Shown: positions 1-8,072 of the stretch, one piece after another | Numbering within the stretch: the first letter of the stretch is position 1 | Layout: each line of letters starts with the position of its first letter | Origin: Streptomyces sp. MA5143a | GTDB lineage: Bacteria; Actinomycetota; Actinomycetes; Streptomycetales; Streptomycetaceae | Assembly (NCBI RefSeq): GCF_900290235.1 | Contig: NZ_OLMK01000032.1 | Coordinates: forward strand, 1-43,836 | Length of the DNA stretch: 43,836 nt | Reading direction: 5' to 3' | The notes under the pieces: model-generated | The model's input: only the letters and a program-made list of their open reading frames with translations | The model's database searches: none | Told to the model about the DNA's origin: nothing | Made by a program: the position numbers and the translations under genes

Positions 1-29
1 GGCAGACGACGCTACTTTCGCAACGCGCC

Positions 30-863
30 CTAGTAGCCGTCCGGTGAGGGCGCGTTCTGGGCGCGGTCCACGGGCAGGTGGGCGCCGGAGACACCGCTCG
101 CCCAGTCCGACAGCAGGAAGATGACCGTACGGGCCACCTCGTGCGGGGTGACGGGCCTGCCGCCCGGCAGCTCCGCGCCCACGAACCGGTCGTACGCTCC
201 CGGGTCCTCCCTGCGCAGCCGGTCCCAGCGGCGGCCGGGGATCAGCATGGAACCCGGTGACACCGCGTTGACCCGGATGGCGTCGGGGCCCAGCTCACGG
301 GCGAGGGAGGCGGCCAGATGGATCTGGGCGCTCTTGGCCGCCCCGTACTGCGCGGGCCGTCCCGGTTTCCAGCCGGAGATCGAGCTGATGAGCACGACCG
401 AGCCGCCGCCCGCGGCCCTCAGATGCGGCAGCGCGGCACGTACGAGGCGTACCGTGTGCCCGACGTTCAGGTCCCAGGTCGCCGCCCAGTCGGCGGCGCC
501 CGCCTCCTCGAAACCGCCGCCATGCGAACCGCCGACGCAGGCCACGACGCCATCGAGGGTGCCGAAACGTTTCGCCGAGGCGGTGACGAAGTCCTCCAGT
601 CTGCCCGGCTCGGTCACGTCCAGGTCCTCGGTGAGCAGACGGACCCGTTCCTCGCCCGGCAGGGACGCGTCCAGCGCCGCCAGGCCCGCCTTCCCCCGTG
701 CGCAGGTCGCCACCCGGGCACCCTCGGCCAGCAGCAGCCGTACGATGCCCTCCCCCAGGCCGCGGCTGCCGCCGGTGACCACGACCCGCTTGCCCCGCAT
801 GCCGGGCCACCCCGCACGGACGGACCGCTCCGCGTGGCACGGTCCCTCGTCGACGTTCCTCAT
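30..863 (-). CDS. SDR family NAD(P)-dependent oxidoreductase
   Basis: A 277-aa short-chain dehydrogenase/reductase, predicted to oxidise or reduce a small alcohol or ketone with NAD(P)(H) in the cytoplasm. The Rossmann glycine motif TGGSRGLG lies at residues 30-37. N133, a serine of the SSISG stretch (161-163), Y173 and K177 (YGAAK) form the expected catalytic set. The usual NNAG motif is replaced by CVGG near 109-112. The first ATG is preferred because a TATCTT hexamer lies 7 nt before it, giving a leaderless transcript; M22 is the alternative. The stop is TAG inside a CTAG tetranucleotide close to the window edge. Substrate unknown. Confidence 0.88.
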   Translation of the reverse strand: MRNVDEGPCHAERSVRAGWPGMRGKRVVVTGGSRGLGEGIVRLLLAEGARVATCARGKAGLAALDASLPGEERVRLLTEDLDVTEPGRLEDFVTASAKRFGTLDGVVACVGGSHGGGFEEAGAADWAATWDLNVGHTVRLVRAALPHLRAAGGGSVVLISSISGWKPGRPAQYGAAKSAQIHLAASLARELGPDAIRVNAVSPGSMLIPGRRWDRLRREDPGAYDRFVGAELPGGRPVTPHEVARTVIFLLSDWASGVSGAHLPVDRAQNAPSPDGY

Positions 864-870
864 GGTGGCG

Positions 871-876
871 AAGATA
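871..876 (-). promoter_or_regulatory. putative -10 of leaderless SDR transcript
   Basis: TATCTT read on the minus strand, followed by 7 nt and then the ATG at 863. This spacing would put the transcription start at or next to the A of the start codon. No convincing -35 is seen. Confidence 0.5.
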
Positions 877-940
877 TACAGCCCGCGTCACTACCCGCCC
901 GCACCTGCACAACCCTTCCACCACCTGGTGTTTCGTGTGT

Positions 941-971
941 CCGGTGCTGTTGTCTTCGACAACAGCACCGG
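941..971. promoter_or_regulatory. perfect 14-bp inverted repeat with 3-nt loop
   Basis: CCGGTGCTGTTGTC at 941-954 is exactly complementary to 958-971, with TTC between. It lies between two divergent genes (starts at 863 and 1141), so it is upstream of both and is unlikely to be a simple terminator. It could be an operator or a hairpin in the 5' leader of the ATPase gene. The rest of 864-1140 shows no gene. Confidence 0.55.
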
Positions 972-1140
972 CGGTCCGCCAGCGGCCGCCCCGAGCATCG
1001 AGGAGGACCCCGATGACGGCCGTCCGTGTCCGCGCACCCCGCCGACGGACCCCTGCCGCACCGGCACACGACCCCGGCTGGAGCGTCCGTGACGTCCCGT
1101 CCGGCGGGGCTCCCGCAGGGGCGGACGCGGTGATGCTGCC

Positions 1141-1560
1141 TTGATCTCGCTCAAGAGGTCCCGGCTCGTCCGTCTCGCGGTGCCCGCGCGCCCCTCGTGC
1201 GCCGCCGGGGTGCGGCGTACGGTGGCCGCGCATCTCGCACGCTGGGACCTGTCCTCGATCGCCGACGACGCCGTGCTCGCCACGGACGAACTGTTCGCGA
1301 ACGCGGTCCGGCACGCGAGCGCCGGGCCCGCCGACACCATCGCCGTCACCCTCGAATACTCCGATCGCGCGTTACGGGTGACGCTCGCCGACCCCTCGCC
1401 CGCACAGCCCCGGCCCAGAGCGGTGGACGGCACCGCCGAGTCGGGGCGCGGGCTCGCCATCGTCGCCGCGCTGGCCGACGACTGGGGCACCGATCCACCG
1501 GACGCGGACGACGTGGGCAAGCGCGTGTGGTTCTCGCTCGCCGTGCGGGAGCCGACATGA
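1141..1560 (+). CDS. Anti-sigma-factor-type ATP-binding protein (HATPase_c, RsbW-like), with a TTA codon
   Basis: A 139-aa single-domain GHKL ATPase of the SpoIIAB/RsbW type, very numerous in Streptomyces, where such proteins bind sigma factors or anti-sigma antagonists. The N-box is seen as E50-x3-N54-x3-H58 (ELFANAVRH), the G1-type DPSP follows near residue 84, and the G2-type SGRGLAIV near residues 98-106. The start shown is TTG at 1141; the in-frame GTG at 1180 is a shorter alternative that would still keep the domain. Leu78 is encoded by TTA (1372-1374), the rare codon read by bldA tRNA, so translation is probably development-dependent. It overlaps the next gene by ATGA. Partner sigma factor unknown. 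Confidence 0.82.
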   Translation: MISLKRSRLVRLAVPARPSCAAGVRRTVAAHLARWDLSSIADDAVLATDELFANAVRHASAGPADTIAVTLEYSDRALRVTLADPSPAQPRPRAVDGTAESGRGLAIVAALADDWGTDPPDADDVGKRVWFSLAVREPT

Positions 1561-2108
1561 GAGACGCAACGGCCAGGAAAGGCACCCCCCTCGTCGCCGT
1601 CCCCCCGCAGCGGGTCCTGGCCGCCGAGTTGGTCCGCAGGGCCGAGGACGAGCGGCGACTGGCGAACGAGGCCCGGTCCGCCCCGACCGTCCGGGCCCCT
1701 ACCCGTATCACCGAGTGCCGGGCCGGGAACGCGGACGCCCTCCACGCGATCGTCGCCCGCCATGGCTGGCCCACCGCCGCCCTCGTCGGCGAGCCGGCCT
1801 CGACGGCCGCCCTGATGATCCTGCTGCACTCCCCCGACCTGGGCTTCCAGCTCACCTGCCGTGACCTGATCGCCGAAGCCGTCGCGGACGGCCGCTGCCC
1901 GGCCGTGCACCACGCCTATATCGCCGACCACTGCGCGGTCGAGCTGAGCCAGCCGCAGTTCTACGGCACCCGCATCGATCCCGGCACGCTGTTCCCGTAC
2001 CCGATCCGCCACCCGGAGACGGTCGACGAACGCCGCCGCGACGTGGGGCTCGGCCCTCTGGCGGACCATCTGCGGGCGGTGCGGTTGGGGGCGAGCGGGG
2101 CGGGGTAG
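1557..2108 (+). CDS. DUF6624 domain-containing protein
   Basis: A 183-aa protein whose ATG overlaps the TGA of the preceding ATPase gene (ATGA), so the two are translationally coupled. It carries the pattern of the DUF6624 family: a GWPTAALVGE block in the middle, a run of His residues (VHHAYIADH), an FYGTRIDPG motif and a C-terminal DERRRDVGLGPL block. No catalytic function is established for the family to my knowledge. Co-translation with an RsbW-like ATPase suggests a shared regulatory role, which is inference. It is probably silent when the upstream TTA codon is not read. Confidence 0.72.
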   Translation: MRDATARKGTPLVAVPPQRVLAAELVRRAEDERRLANEARSAPTVRAPTRITECRAGNADALHAIVARHGWPTAALVGEPASTAALMILLHSPDLGFQLTCRDLIAEAVADGRCPAVHHAYIADHCAVELSQPQFYGTRIDPGTLFPYPIRHPETVDERRRDVGLGPLADHLRAVRLGASGAG

Positions 2109-2156
2109 CGCAGTCCTGCGGATCGGCCGGTGTCCGTCCGCGCCCCTATCGGACGT

Positions 2157-3377
2157 TCACGTCACGCTCGTCCTCGCGGGCAGGGTGAGGGCCGAGTGGG
2201 CGGGTCGCCCTCCCCCGGAGGGTTCCGCGGCGAGTGCGCGCAGCATGTCGTTGCGCCGTGCCAACGCCTCGGCCGTGGTCGGGAAGAGGGTGGCGTCGCC
2301 CTCGCCGATCTGGTTCTGGTTGACGGCCACGAAGTCTCGGGTGGTCTGTTCGTAAGCGGTGAAGCTCGCGGCGTGGTCCCGGCCGGACAGGGAAGCGGCG
2401 AGCATGTACGCGCCGACCAGTGCGAGGCTGGTGCCCTGCCCGGTGAGGAACGAGGGCGCGTACGCGGCGTCGCCCACCAGCGCGACCCTGCCGCTGGTCC
2501 AGCTGGGCATACGGATCTGGCCGACCCCGTCGAAGTACAGGTCGTCCGCGGCGCGCAGGGCGGTGAGGAGGTCCGGGACCCGCCATCCCGCGTCGGCGAA
2601 GACCCGGGCGACCAGGTCCCGTTGGGCCCGCGCGTCCCGGAACAGGTCGAAGGGCGGTTCCGGGCGGGCGAAGGCCAGCAGGGCGTGCACCTCGCGGGCG
2701 TCGCCCGCGGCGTAGAGCGCGGCCGCCCGGCCCGGGGTGTTCCACAGTACGGTCTCGTGGGAGAGCCCGAAGGTGTCGCGCAGGGTGAACCCGGCGAAGC
2801 AGTACCCGAGGTAGTGGTGGAACCGTTCCTCGGGGCCGAACAGGAGCGCGCGGGTACGGGAGTGCAGACCGTCCGCGCCGAACACCAAGTCGAAGGTACG
2901 CCCGCTGCCGCGGCGGAAGGTGACGTCGACCCCGTCGCCGGTCTGGACGAGGGTGTCGATGGCGTCCTCGTACAGGAACTCCACGTCGTCCCGGACCACC
3001 GCGTGGAGCACGTCGGTCAGGTCGCCGCGCGGCACCTCCAGATCCCGTCCCGCGACCCCTCCGGTGAGCGTGTGCGGGTCGACGCAGGCCACCTCGCTGC
3101 CGTCCCCGTCGAGGAAGGTCAGGCGGCGCAGGTCGACGTGCGCGTCCCGCAGCCGCGGCAGGACTCCCATCCTCCGGACGACCTCGACGGCGGTGCCGCG
3201 TACGTCGACGGGGTAGCCGCCGCGACGGGGTGTGGCCGCCTTCTCGACCAAGGTGACATGTGAGCCCTGGCGGCTCAGCCAGTACGCGAGGGTGAGCCCG
3301 GCGACGCCGGCCCCGGAGACGAGGACGTGGCGGGGCGGCGTGGAGCGGGTCCTTCGCAACCGATCGGCGGGGGGCAT
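2157..3377 (-). CDS. FAD-dependent monooxygenase (PHBH-fold)
   Basis: A 406-aa class A flavoprotein hydroxylase. The N-terminal GAGVAG Rossmann motif (about 22-27) is followed by an E that binds the ribose of FAD (VTLVEK). The GADGLHSRTR motif and the late VALVGDAAYAPSFLTGQG motif, which contacts FAD and NAD(P)H, are all present. The ATG at 3377 overlaps the TGA of the upstream MFS gene (TGATG), so the two form a coupled operon. With the divergent TetR gene it resembles a drug modification-plus-efflux module such as tetracycline-type FAD oxygenases, but the substrate cannot be read from sequence. Confidence 0.88.
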   Translation of the reverse strand: MPPADRLRRTRSTPPRHVLVSGAGVAGLTLAYWLSRQGSHVTLVEKAATPRRGGYPVDVRGTAVEVVRRMGVLPRLRDAHVDLRRLTFLDGDGSEVACVDPHTLTGGVAGRDLEVPRGDLTDVLHAVVRDDVEFLYEDAIDTLVQTGDGVDVTFRRGSGRTFDLVFGADGLHSRTRALLFGPEERFHHYLGYCFAGFTLRDTFGLSHETVLWNTPGRAAALYAAGDAREVHALLAFARPEPPFDLFRDARAQRDLVARVFADAGWRVPDLLTALRAADDLYFDGVGQIRMPSWTSGRVALVGDAAYAPSFLTGQGTSLALVGAYMLAASLSGRDHAASFTAYEQTTRDFVAVNQNQIGEGDATLFPTTAEALARRNDMLRALAAEPSGGGRPAHSALTLPARTSVT

Positions 3378-4771
3378 CACTTGACTCCTTCGTTCATGGT
3401 GCGGGTGAGCAGGAGGGACAGCGCGGTCACGGCGCCCGCGACGACGAAGCCGGTGGCGAAGGCCGATTCGGCGGGGACGTGCGACCCGGCGGGGGTCCCG
3501 GCCGTGAGGAGCGCACCGCTGAGCTGCACACCGACGGCGAAGCCGATCACCCGGGTCACGAGGACCAGGCCGGTGGCGATGCCGGTGTCGCCGTGTTCGA
3601 CGGAGGTGGCGGTGCCGGTCACCAGCGCCGTGACGCACAGGCCGTTGGCCAGCGCGATCAACGCCTTGCCGAGGACGAGGTGCCAGATCGCGGTGTGCAC
3701 GGCCGCCAGGGTGATCAGGGCGGCGGCCATCAGGACGATCCCGGTGGTGACCACGGGGCGGGTGCCGAAACGCCGCGTCCCGATCCCGCCGAGCGGCCCG
3801 GCGAGGGACGCGGCCAGGGCGCCGGGCAGCAGGAAGAACCCGGTCTCGGTGGCGCCGGCCCCGAAGCCGTACGCGTCGGCGGGCACCGCGAACAACTGTG
3901 GGACCAGGTAGACGGCGGCCGACGTACCGACGCAGATCACGAACGTCAGCACGCACGACTTCCACACCTCGGGCCGTGCCAGCATGCGCAGGTCGACCAT
4001 CGGTGCGGCCGCACGACGCTCGACGGCCGTCCATCCGGTCGCGAGGGCGGCCAGCACCACGACGAGGGCGCCGACCATGAGGGGTTGGGAGCCGATGTCG
4101 GGTGCCGTCGCGAGGACGAGCATGAGCGTGACCAGAGTCCCGCTGAGGAGGACCAGGCCGGGCCAGTCGATGGGGGCGCCGCCCGAACGAGCCGGCGGAT
4201 CACGCGGTATGAGCCCGTTCACCAGGACCGTGGCGCCGATGACCGCGATCGTCGGCAGCGCGAACATCCAGTGGCGCGACAGCCCTTCCGCGACGGGACC
4301 GGCCGACAGCGTTCCGGCCATCCCGCCCGCGACGAACAGTCCGCTGACCGTCCCCATGGCCACCTTCGACCCGCCCGCGGGGAGATGGTCGCGCACCAGG
4401 ATGAACGACAGGGGCAGCGCGCCCACCATCGCGCCTTGCAGCACCTGACCGAGCAGCAGCACCGGCAGGTTGGGGGCGAGGGCGGACACCAGGCCACCGA
4501 CGGACACCACCGCCATCAGCCGGACCAGGACCCGTTTACCGCCGTGGCGGTCACCCCACGTGCCGGCGACCGGGGTGACGAGCGCGCCGGTGATCAGCAG
4601 CACGATGCTGAGCAAGGCCCCCTCGGCGGGGCTCATCGCGAGTTCGCGTTGCAGGAGCGGGAGCGTCGGCGTCACCACCGACTCCAGGGCACCGGCGGCG
4701 ACCGCCAGTGCGCCGAGGGCACCCACAGCGGCCCTCCCGATACGGGCCGGGGGAGCGAGAGTCGCGGTCAT
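3377..4771 (-). CDS. MFS transporter, drug:H+ antiporter type (about 14 TM)
   Basis: A 464-aa hydrophobic membrane protein with the organisation of the DHA2/EmrB branch: a loop 2-3 motif GTWGDRHGGKRVLV near residue 70 and many glycine-rich helices. It is the first gene of a two-gene operon with the FAD monooxygenase. A purine-rich ribosome-binding site (GGAAAGGAC) precedes the ATG. The divergent TetR gene and shared operator at 4832-4854 imply substrate-induced expression. Probable function is efflux of a toxic aromatic compound or antibiotic; this is inference. Confidence 0.88.
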   Translation of the reverse strand: MTATLAPPARIGRAAVGALGALAVAAGALESVVTPTLPLLQRELAMSPAEGALLSIVLLITGALVTPVAGTWGDRHGGKRVLVRLMAVVSVGGLVSALAPNLPVLLLGQVLQGAMVGALPLSFILVRDHLPAGGSKVAMGTVSGLFVAGGMAGTLSAGPVAEGLSRHWMFALPTIAVIGATVLVNGLIPRDPPARSGGAPIDWPGLVLLSGTLVTLMLVLATAPDIGSQPLMVGALVVVLAALATGWTAVERRAAAPMVDLRMLARPEVWKSCVLTFVICVGTSAAVYLVPQLFAVPADAYGFGAGATETGFFLLPGALAASLAGPLGGIGTRRFGTRPVVTTGIVLMAAALITLAAVHTAIWHLVLGKALIALANGLCVTALVTGTATSVEHGDTGIATGLVLVTRVIGFAVGVQLSGALLTAGTPAGSHVPAESAFATGFVVAGAVTALSLLLTRTMNEGVK

Positions 4772-4831
4772 GGACGTCCTTTCCGTCGAAGCCGGGCGGC
4801 GAGGGAACGGTCGTACGTGTGCAGCTCACAA

Positions 4832-4854
4832 CTACACTACACCGTGCAGTGTAG
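4832..4854. promoter_or_regulatory. TetR-type operator palindrome
   Basis: A 23-bp near-perfect palindrome, CTACACT-N9-AGTGTAG, centred at 4843. Ten of eleven base pairs are symmetric; only one inner pair breaks. It lies between the divergent MFS/monooxygenase operon and the tetR gene, and overlaps a possible minus-strand -10 (TAGTGT, 4839-4834), so binding would repress both directions. Confidence 0.75.
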
Positions 4855-4860
4855 AACCGT

Positions 4861-4866
4861 TAGGAT
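4861..4866 (+). promoter_or_regulatory. putative -10 of leaderless tetR transcript
   Basis: TAGGAT, then 6 nt, then ATG at 4873. The spacing places the transcription start at the start codon. The TetR operator occupies the -35 region, consistent with autorepression. Confidence 0.55.
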
Positions 4867-4872
4867 GTGGTC

Positions 4873-5505
4873 ATGCCGACCACGAAGACCCTGCGTGAGG
4901 GGTCCACGCCCAAGCGGGCGGCCATCCTCACGGCCGCCCGGGAACTGTTCCTCGCCGACGGCTTCGACCGGTCGAGCGTCGACGCCGTCGCCGCCCGGGC
5001 CGGGGTCTCCAAGCGGACGGTGTACGACTACTTCGGCGACAAGCGGACGCTGCTCCAGGCGGTCGTCGACGCCGTCGGCCAGTCGCTGATCACCACGATC
5101 CGCGGCACCCTCGACGAGACCCTCACCGACCGCACCGGGGACGCCGACCTCGAGGACGCCCTGGTCGCGTTCTCGATGCGCATCGCGACCGATATGCTCG
5201 GCTCGGCGGAGTACGCGACGCTGCAACGCCTGGTCCGGGCGGAGTCCGGCCATCTGCCGCACCCCGGCTACAACTCCATGGCCGACACTCCCGACGAGGC
5301 GCTCGCCGAGCGGTTCGCCGCCTTCGGCGCGGCCGGGCTGCTCGACGTCCCCGATCCCCGCCTCGCGGCCGACCAGTTCATCGCGCTGACCTTCGGTGTC
5401 GCGCTGGACCGGCTCGGTTCCGCGAACGCGGCGCAGGACGACCGCGTCCGGCCGCTGGTGGTGGAGGGGGTCCGGACGTTCCTGCGGGCCTACCGCCCCA
5501 GGTAG
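4873..5505 (+). CDS. TetR/AcrR family transcriptional regulator
   Basis: A 210-aa repressor. The N-terminal helix-turn-helix (about residues 13-60) has the classic TetR pattern AAILTAARELF...SVDAVAARAGVSKRTVYDYFGDKRTLL. The C-terminal half is a variable ligand-binding domain. It is divergent from the MFS/FAD-monooxygenase operon and shares its operator. The ATG at 4873 is preferred over a GTG two codons upstream because TAGGAT sits 6 nt before it. The likely role is ligand-responsive repression of the operon and of itself. Confidence 0.9.
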   Translation: MPTTKTLREGSTPKRAAILTAARELFLADGFDRSSVDAVAARAGVSKRTVYDYFGDKRTLLQAVVDAVGQSLITTIRGTLDETLTDRTGDADLEDALVAFSMRIATDMLGSAEYATLQRLVRAESGHLPHPGYNSMADTPDEALAERFAAFGAAGLLDVPDPRLAADQFIALTFGVALDRLGSANAAQDDRVRPLVVEGVRTFLRAYRPR

Positions 5506-5607
5506 ACGGAGGTCCGGCGTGGCCGAGCGGTGGGCTGCGGCGTCGGCGCGCGCCCCTTCCGGTCGCATCCCCGCCGAATTCCCTTCGCGCGTCCGCGCGG
5601 CAGGCGT

Positions 5608-5613
5608 TATGGT
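5608..5613 (+). promoter_or_regulatory. putative -10 of leaderless VOC gene
   Basis: TATGGT, then 6 nt, then the ATG at 5620. Confidence 0.45.
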
Positions 5614-5619
5614 GCGCCG

Positions 5620-6054
5620 ATGTCCTCGATCAAGAAGTTCCAAGTCACCTTCGACTGCGCCGATCCCGAGCGTCTCGCCCGCTTCTGGTGCGAGGTGCTG
5701 GGGTACGTCGTACCGCCGCCGCCGGAGGGATTCGCGACCTGGGACGCGTACGATCGCTCGCTGCCGCCCGAGCGACAGGGCGAGGGGTTCGCGTGCGGCG
5801 ATCCCACGGGTGTGGGCCCCCGTCTGTACTTCCAGCGCGTCCCCGAGGGCAAGGTCGTCAAGAACCGGGTGCATCTGGACGTGCGGATCGGCACCGGGCT
5901 CGTGGGCGACGAACGCCTGGCCGCCCTGGAAGCCGAGTGCACGCGGCTGGTCGCGCTCGGCGCGGTCCGCGAGCGTCTGCTGCGGGCCGACGGGGTCTAC
6001 GAGTCGTGCATCGTCATGCGGGACATCGAGGGCAACGAGTTCTGTCTCGACTGA
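5620..6054 (+). CDS. VOC family protein (glyoxalase-like)
   Basis: A 144-aa single-domain vicinal-oxygen-chelate protein. It begins with the typical beta-strand FQVTFDCADPERLARFWCEVLGY, carries HLDVRIG in the middle and ends DIEGNEFCLD, as in actinobacterial glyoxalase-like (Glyoxalase_6-type) domains. These fold into metal-binding enzymes or drug-binding proteins; the activity here cannot be assigned. The ATG is chosen because the domain begins at once and TATGGT lies 6 nt before it. Confidence 0.8.
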   Translation: MSSIKKFQVTFDCADPERLARFWCEVLGYVVPPPPEGFATWDAYDRSLPPERQGEGFACGDPTGVGPRLYFQRVPEGKVVKNRVHLDVRIGTGLVGDERLAALEAECTRLVALGAVRERLLRADGVYESCIVMRDIEGNEFCLD

Positions 6055-6095
6055 GCCCCGCCGAAAATCGCTCGCTGCACGGCCCGGGATCCCCT

Positions 6096-6101
6096 TAGGT
6101 T
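6096..6101 (+). promoter_or_regulatory. putative -10 of leaderless GNAT gene
   Basis: TAGGTT, then 6 nt, then the ATG at 6108. Confidence 0.5.
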
Positions 6102-6107
6102 GGCCCG

Positions 6108-6641
6108 ATGTCCGAACTGCTAACCGAACGACTCCTGTTGCGCGCGTGGCGGGAGTCCGATCTCGCCCCCTGGGCGGCCATGAACGCCGATCCCGAGGTG
6201 CGCGCGCACTTTCCGCAGCTGCTCACGAGAGGGCAGAGCGACGCGTCCGTCGCCCGGTTCCAGGCCGATCTCGACCGGCGGGGCTGGGGATGGTGGGCCG
6301 TGGAGGTGCGCGCCACCGGGGAGTTCATCGGGTTCACCGGGCTGGATCCGGTGGAGGACGGCATGCCGTTCACCGGCGTGGAGGCGGGCTGGCGCCTCAC
6401 GCGTACTGCGTGGGGGCACGGCTATGCCACGGAGGCGGCCCGTGCCGCTGTGGACTTCGGCTTCCGGCGTCTCGACCTCGACGAGATCCTCGCGGTGACG
6501 GTGGCGACCAACCTTCGCTCGCAAGCGGTGATGCGCCGCATCGGCATGACCCATGACCCGGCCGACGACTTCGACGACCCGAGCGTGCCGGAGGGCCCGC
6601 TGCGCAGGGGCGTGGTCTACCGGCTGGGGCGGGCAGCGTAA
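6108..6641 (+). CDS. GNAT family N-acetyltransferase (RimJ/RimL-like)
   Basis: A 177-aa acetyl-CoA-dependent acetyltransferase. It opens LLTERLLLRAWRESDL, the signature of RimJ/RimL-type proteins, and has FIGFTGLDPV and VEAGWRLTRTAWGHGYATEAARAAVDF, the last being the acetyl-CoA pyrophosphate-binding R/Q-x-x-G-x-G/A region (WGHGYATEA). The NLRSQAVMRRIGM segment is the usual C-terminal motif. The target may be a protein N terminus or a small amine. Leu5 uses CTA, a rare codon in this genome type. Confidence 0.86.
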   Translation: MSELLTERLLLRAWRESDLAPWAAMNADPEVRAHFPQLLTRGQSDASVARFQADLDRRGWGWWAVEVRATGEFIGFTGLDPVEDGMPFTGVEAGWRLTRTAWGHGYATEAARAAVDFGFRRLDLDEILAVTVATNLRSQAVMRRIGMTHDPADDFDDPSVPEGPLRRGVVYRLGRAA

Positions 6642-6692
6642 CCGCCGGGCAGTCGACGCAACTCGCCGCACCCCGGCCGATCAGCCGGTCGA

Positions 6693-7760
6693 TCAGCCGG
6701 CCGCCCAGCCCGTGTAGAAGAGGCCGAGGCCGACGATCACGCAGATGCCCTGGATGGTCCAGAAGCGGACGACCACCAGGACCTCGGACCAGCCCTTGAG
6801 TTCGAAGTGGTGTTGCAGCGGGGCCATCCGGAAGACCCGTCGGCCGGTCAGCTTGAACGAACCGACCTGGATGATCACGGACAGGGTGATCAGGACGAAG
6901 AGTCCGCCGAGCACCACGAGCAGCAGCTCGGTGCGGGAGCAGATGGCGAGGCCCGCGAGCGCGCCGCCGAGGGCGAGCGACCCAGTGTCACCCATGAAGA
7001 TCTTGGCCGGTGAGGTGTTCCACCACAGGAACCCGAAGCAGGCGCCCATCAGCGCGGCGGCGACGACGGCCAGGTCGAGCGGATCGCGGACCTCTATGCA
7101 GGAGGCTGGGTTGGTGAGTTCCATGGCGTTGGCGCAGGAGTTCTGGAACTGCCACAGACCGATGAAGGTGTAGCCGCCGAAGACCATGACGGACGCGCCG
7201 GTCGCCAGTCCGTCCAGTCCGTCGGTGAGGTTCACGCCGTTCGACATGGCGAGGATCATGAACAGTGCCCAGACGACGAACAGGACCGGCCCGATGGTCC
7301 AGCCGAAGTCCGTGACGAAGGACAGCTTGAGCGAGGCGGGCGTCTGGCCCCGCTCGTCCGCGAACCGGATGGCCAGCACGGCGAAGACGATGCCGACGAT
7401 CAACTGACCGGCCATCTTCGCCCCGGCCCGCAGCCCCAGGGAACGCCGCTTTACGATCTTGATGTAGTCGTCAAGGAAGCCGACGACGCCCATGCCCGCC
7501 ATCAGGAACAGCACCAGGACACCGGGGTAGGTGGGGCTCTCTCCCGTGAGGATCTTGGTCAGGGCGTAGGCGACCATGGTGGCCAGGATGAAGGCGATGC
7601 CGCCCATGGTCGGGGTGCCGCGCTTGCTGGCGTGCTCGCGGGGGCCGTCGTCGCGGATGTACTGGCCGTATCCCTTGCGGGCCAGCAGCTTGATCAGCAG
7701 GGGTGTGCCGATGAGCGTCAGGAACAGGCCTATGGCCCCGGCGTACAGGATCTGGTTCAT
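6693..7760 (-). CDS. mraY: Phospho-N-acetylmuramoyl-pentapeptide-transferase (MraY), isolated copy
   Basis: A 355-aa polytopic membrane enzyme that moves phospho-MurNAc-pentapeptide from UDP to undecaprenyl phosphate, forming lipid I. Catalytic motifs are intact: DD at 97-98 (GFLDDYIK), NLTDGLDGLA at 177-186, FMGDTG with D258, and the HHFELKGWSE block at 317-326. About ten TM helices are visible. A strong ribosome-binding site (GAGGGGGAGA) precedes the ATG; a TAGGGT hexamer (7841-7836) may be the -10. No murE, murF, murD, ftsW or murG is nearby, so this is not the dcw-cluster copy unless that cluster is split. A second mraY could be a resistance or stage-specific paralogue; that is inference. 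Confidence 0.92.
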   Translation of the reverse strand: MNQILYAGAIGLFLTLIGTPLLIKLLARKGYGQYIRDDGPREHASKRGTPTMGGIAFILATMVAYALTKILTGESPTYPGVLVLFLMAGMGVVGFLDDYIKIVKRRSLGLRAGAKMAGQLIVGIVFAVLAIRFADERGQTPASLKLSFVTDFGWTIGPVLFVVWALFMILAMSNGVNLTDGLDGLATGASVMVFGGYTFIGLWQFQNSCANAMELTNPASCIEVRDPLDLAVVAAALMGACFGFLWWNTSPAKIFMGDTGSLALGGALAGLAICSRTELLLVVLGGLFVLITLSVIIQVGSFKLTGRRVFRMAPLQHHFELKGWSEVLVVVRFWTIQGICVIVGLGLFYTGWAAG

Positions 7761-8072
7761 GGGTCGGCGGTCTCCCCCTCGGCCTCACTCTGGTCGGCGA
7801 CGGCCTCGTCGGACTCGCGGGCTGTCACGGACGACACCCTATGTCGACGCTCGATCTTGGCCCGACGGCGGGTAGTTGACCACGAGGGCCTGGCCCTCGC
7901 AGGCCGTCGCCACGGGCGGCGCCGAGGGTCGACGACCGCAGACCGGGTCGGCCGACGGACCGTTGTGACCCGCCGTCCGCCTGCGCGTCCCACGGCGACG
8001 CGCGTGATCCGCCGTCAGCGCACGGCGGAATCGGCTTGGGGCGCCGGTCGTGAAGCTGAGAGACTGCACGCC
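7761..8072. other. Intergenic region upstream of mraY and the 8073 gene
   Basis: A 312-nt divergent intergenic stretch. It holds a possible minus-strand -10 TAGGGT for mraY (7841-7836) and a weak GAGACT (8060-8065) 7 nt before the ATG at 8073. No convincing gene or hairpin is seen. Confidence 0.4.

Noticed and set aside
1..33. Possible end of another CTAG-targeting element at the left edge, next to the SDR stop
   Set aside because: The sequence does not match the ends of either element family and is cut by the window border; cannot be judged.
5518..5560. tRNA-like start (GTGGCCGAGCGGT) upstream of the VOC gene
   Set aside because: It resembles a tRNA-Leu/Ser D-arm, but no anticodon arm, T-arm (GTTCGAA) or acceptor stem follows; it is chance GC-rich sequence.
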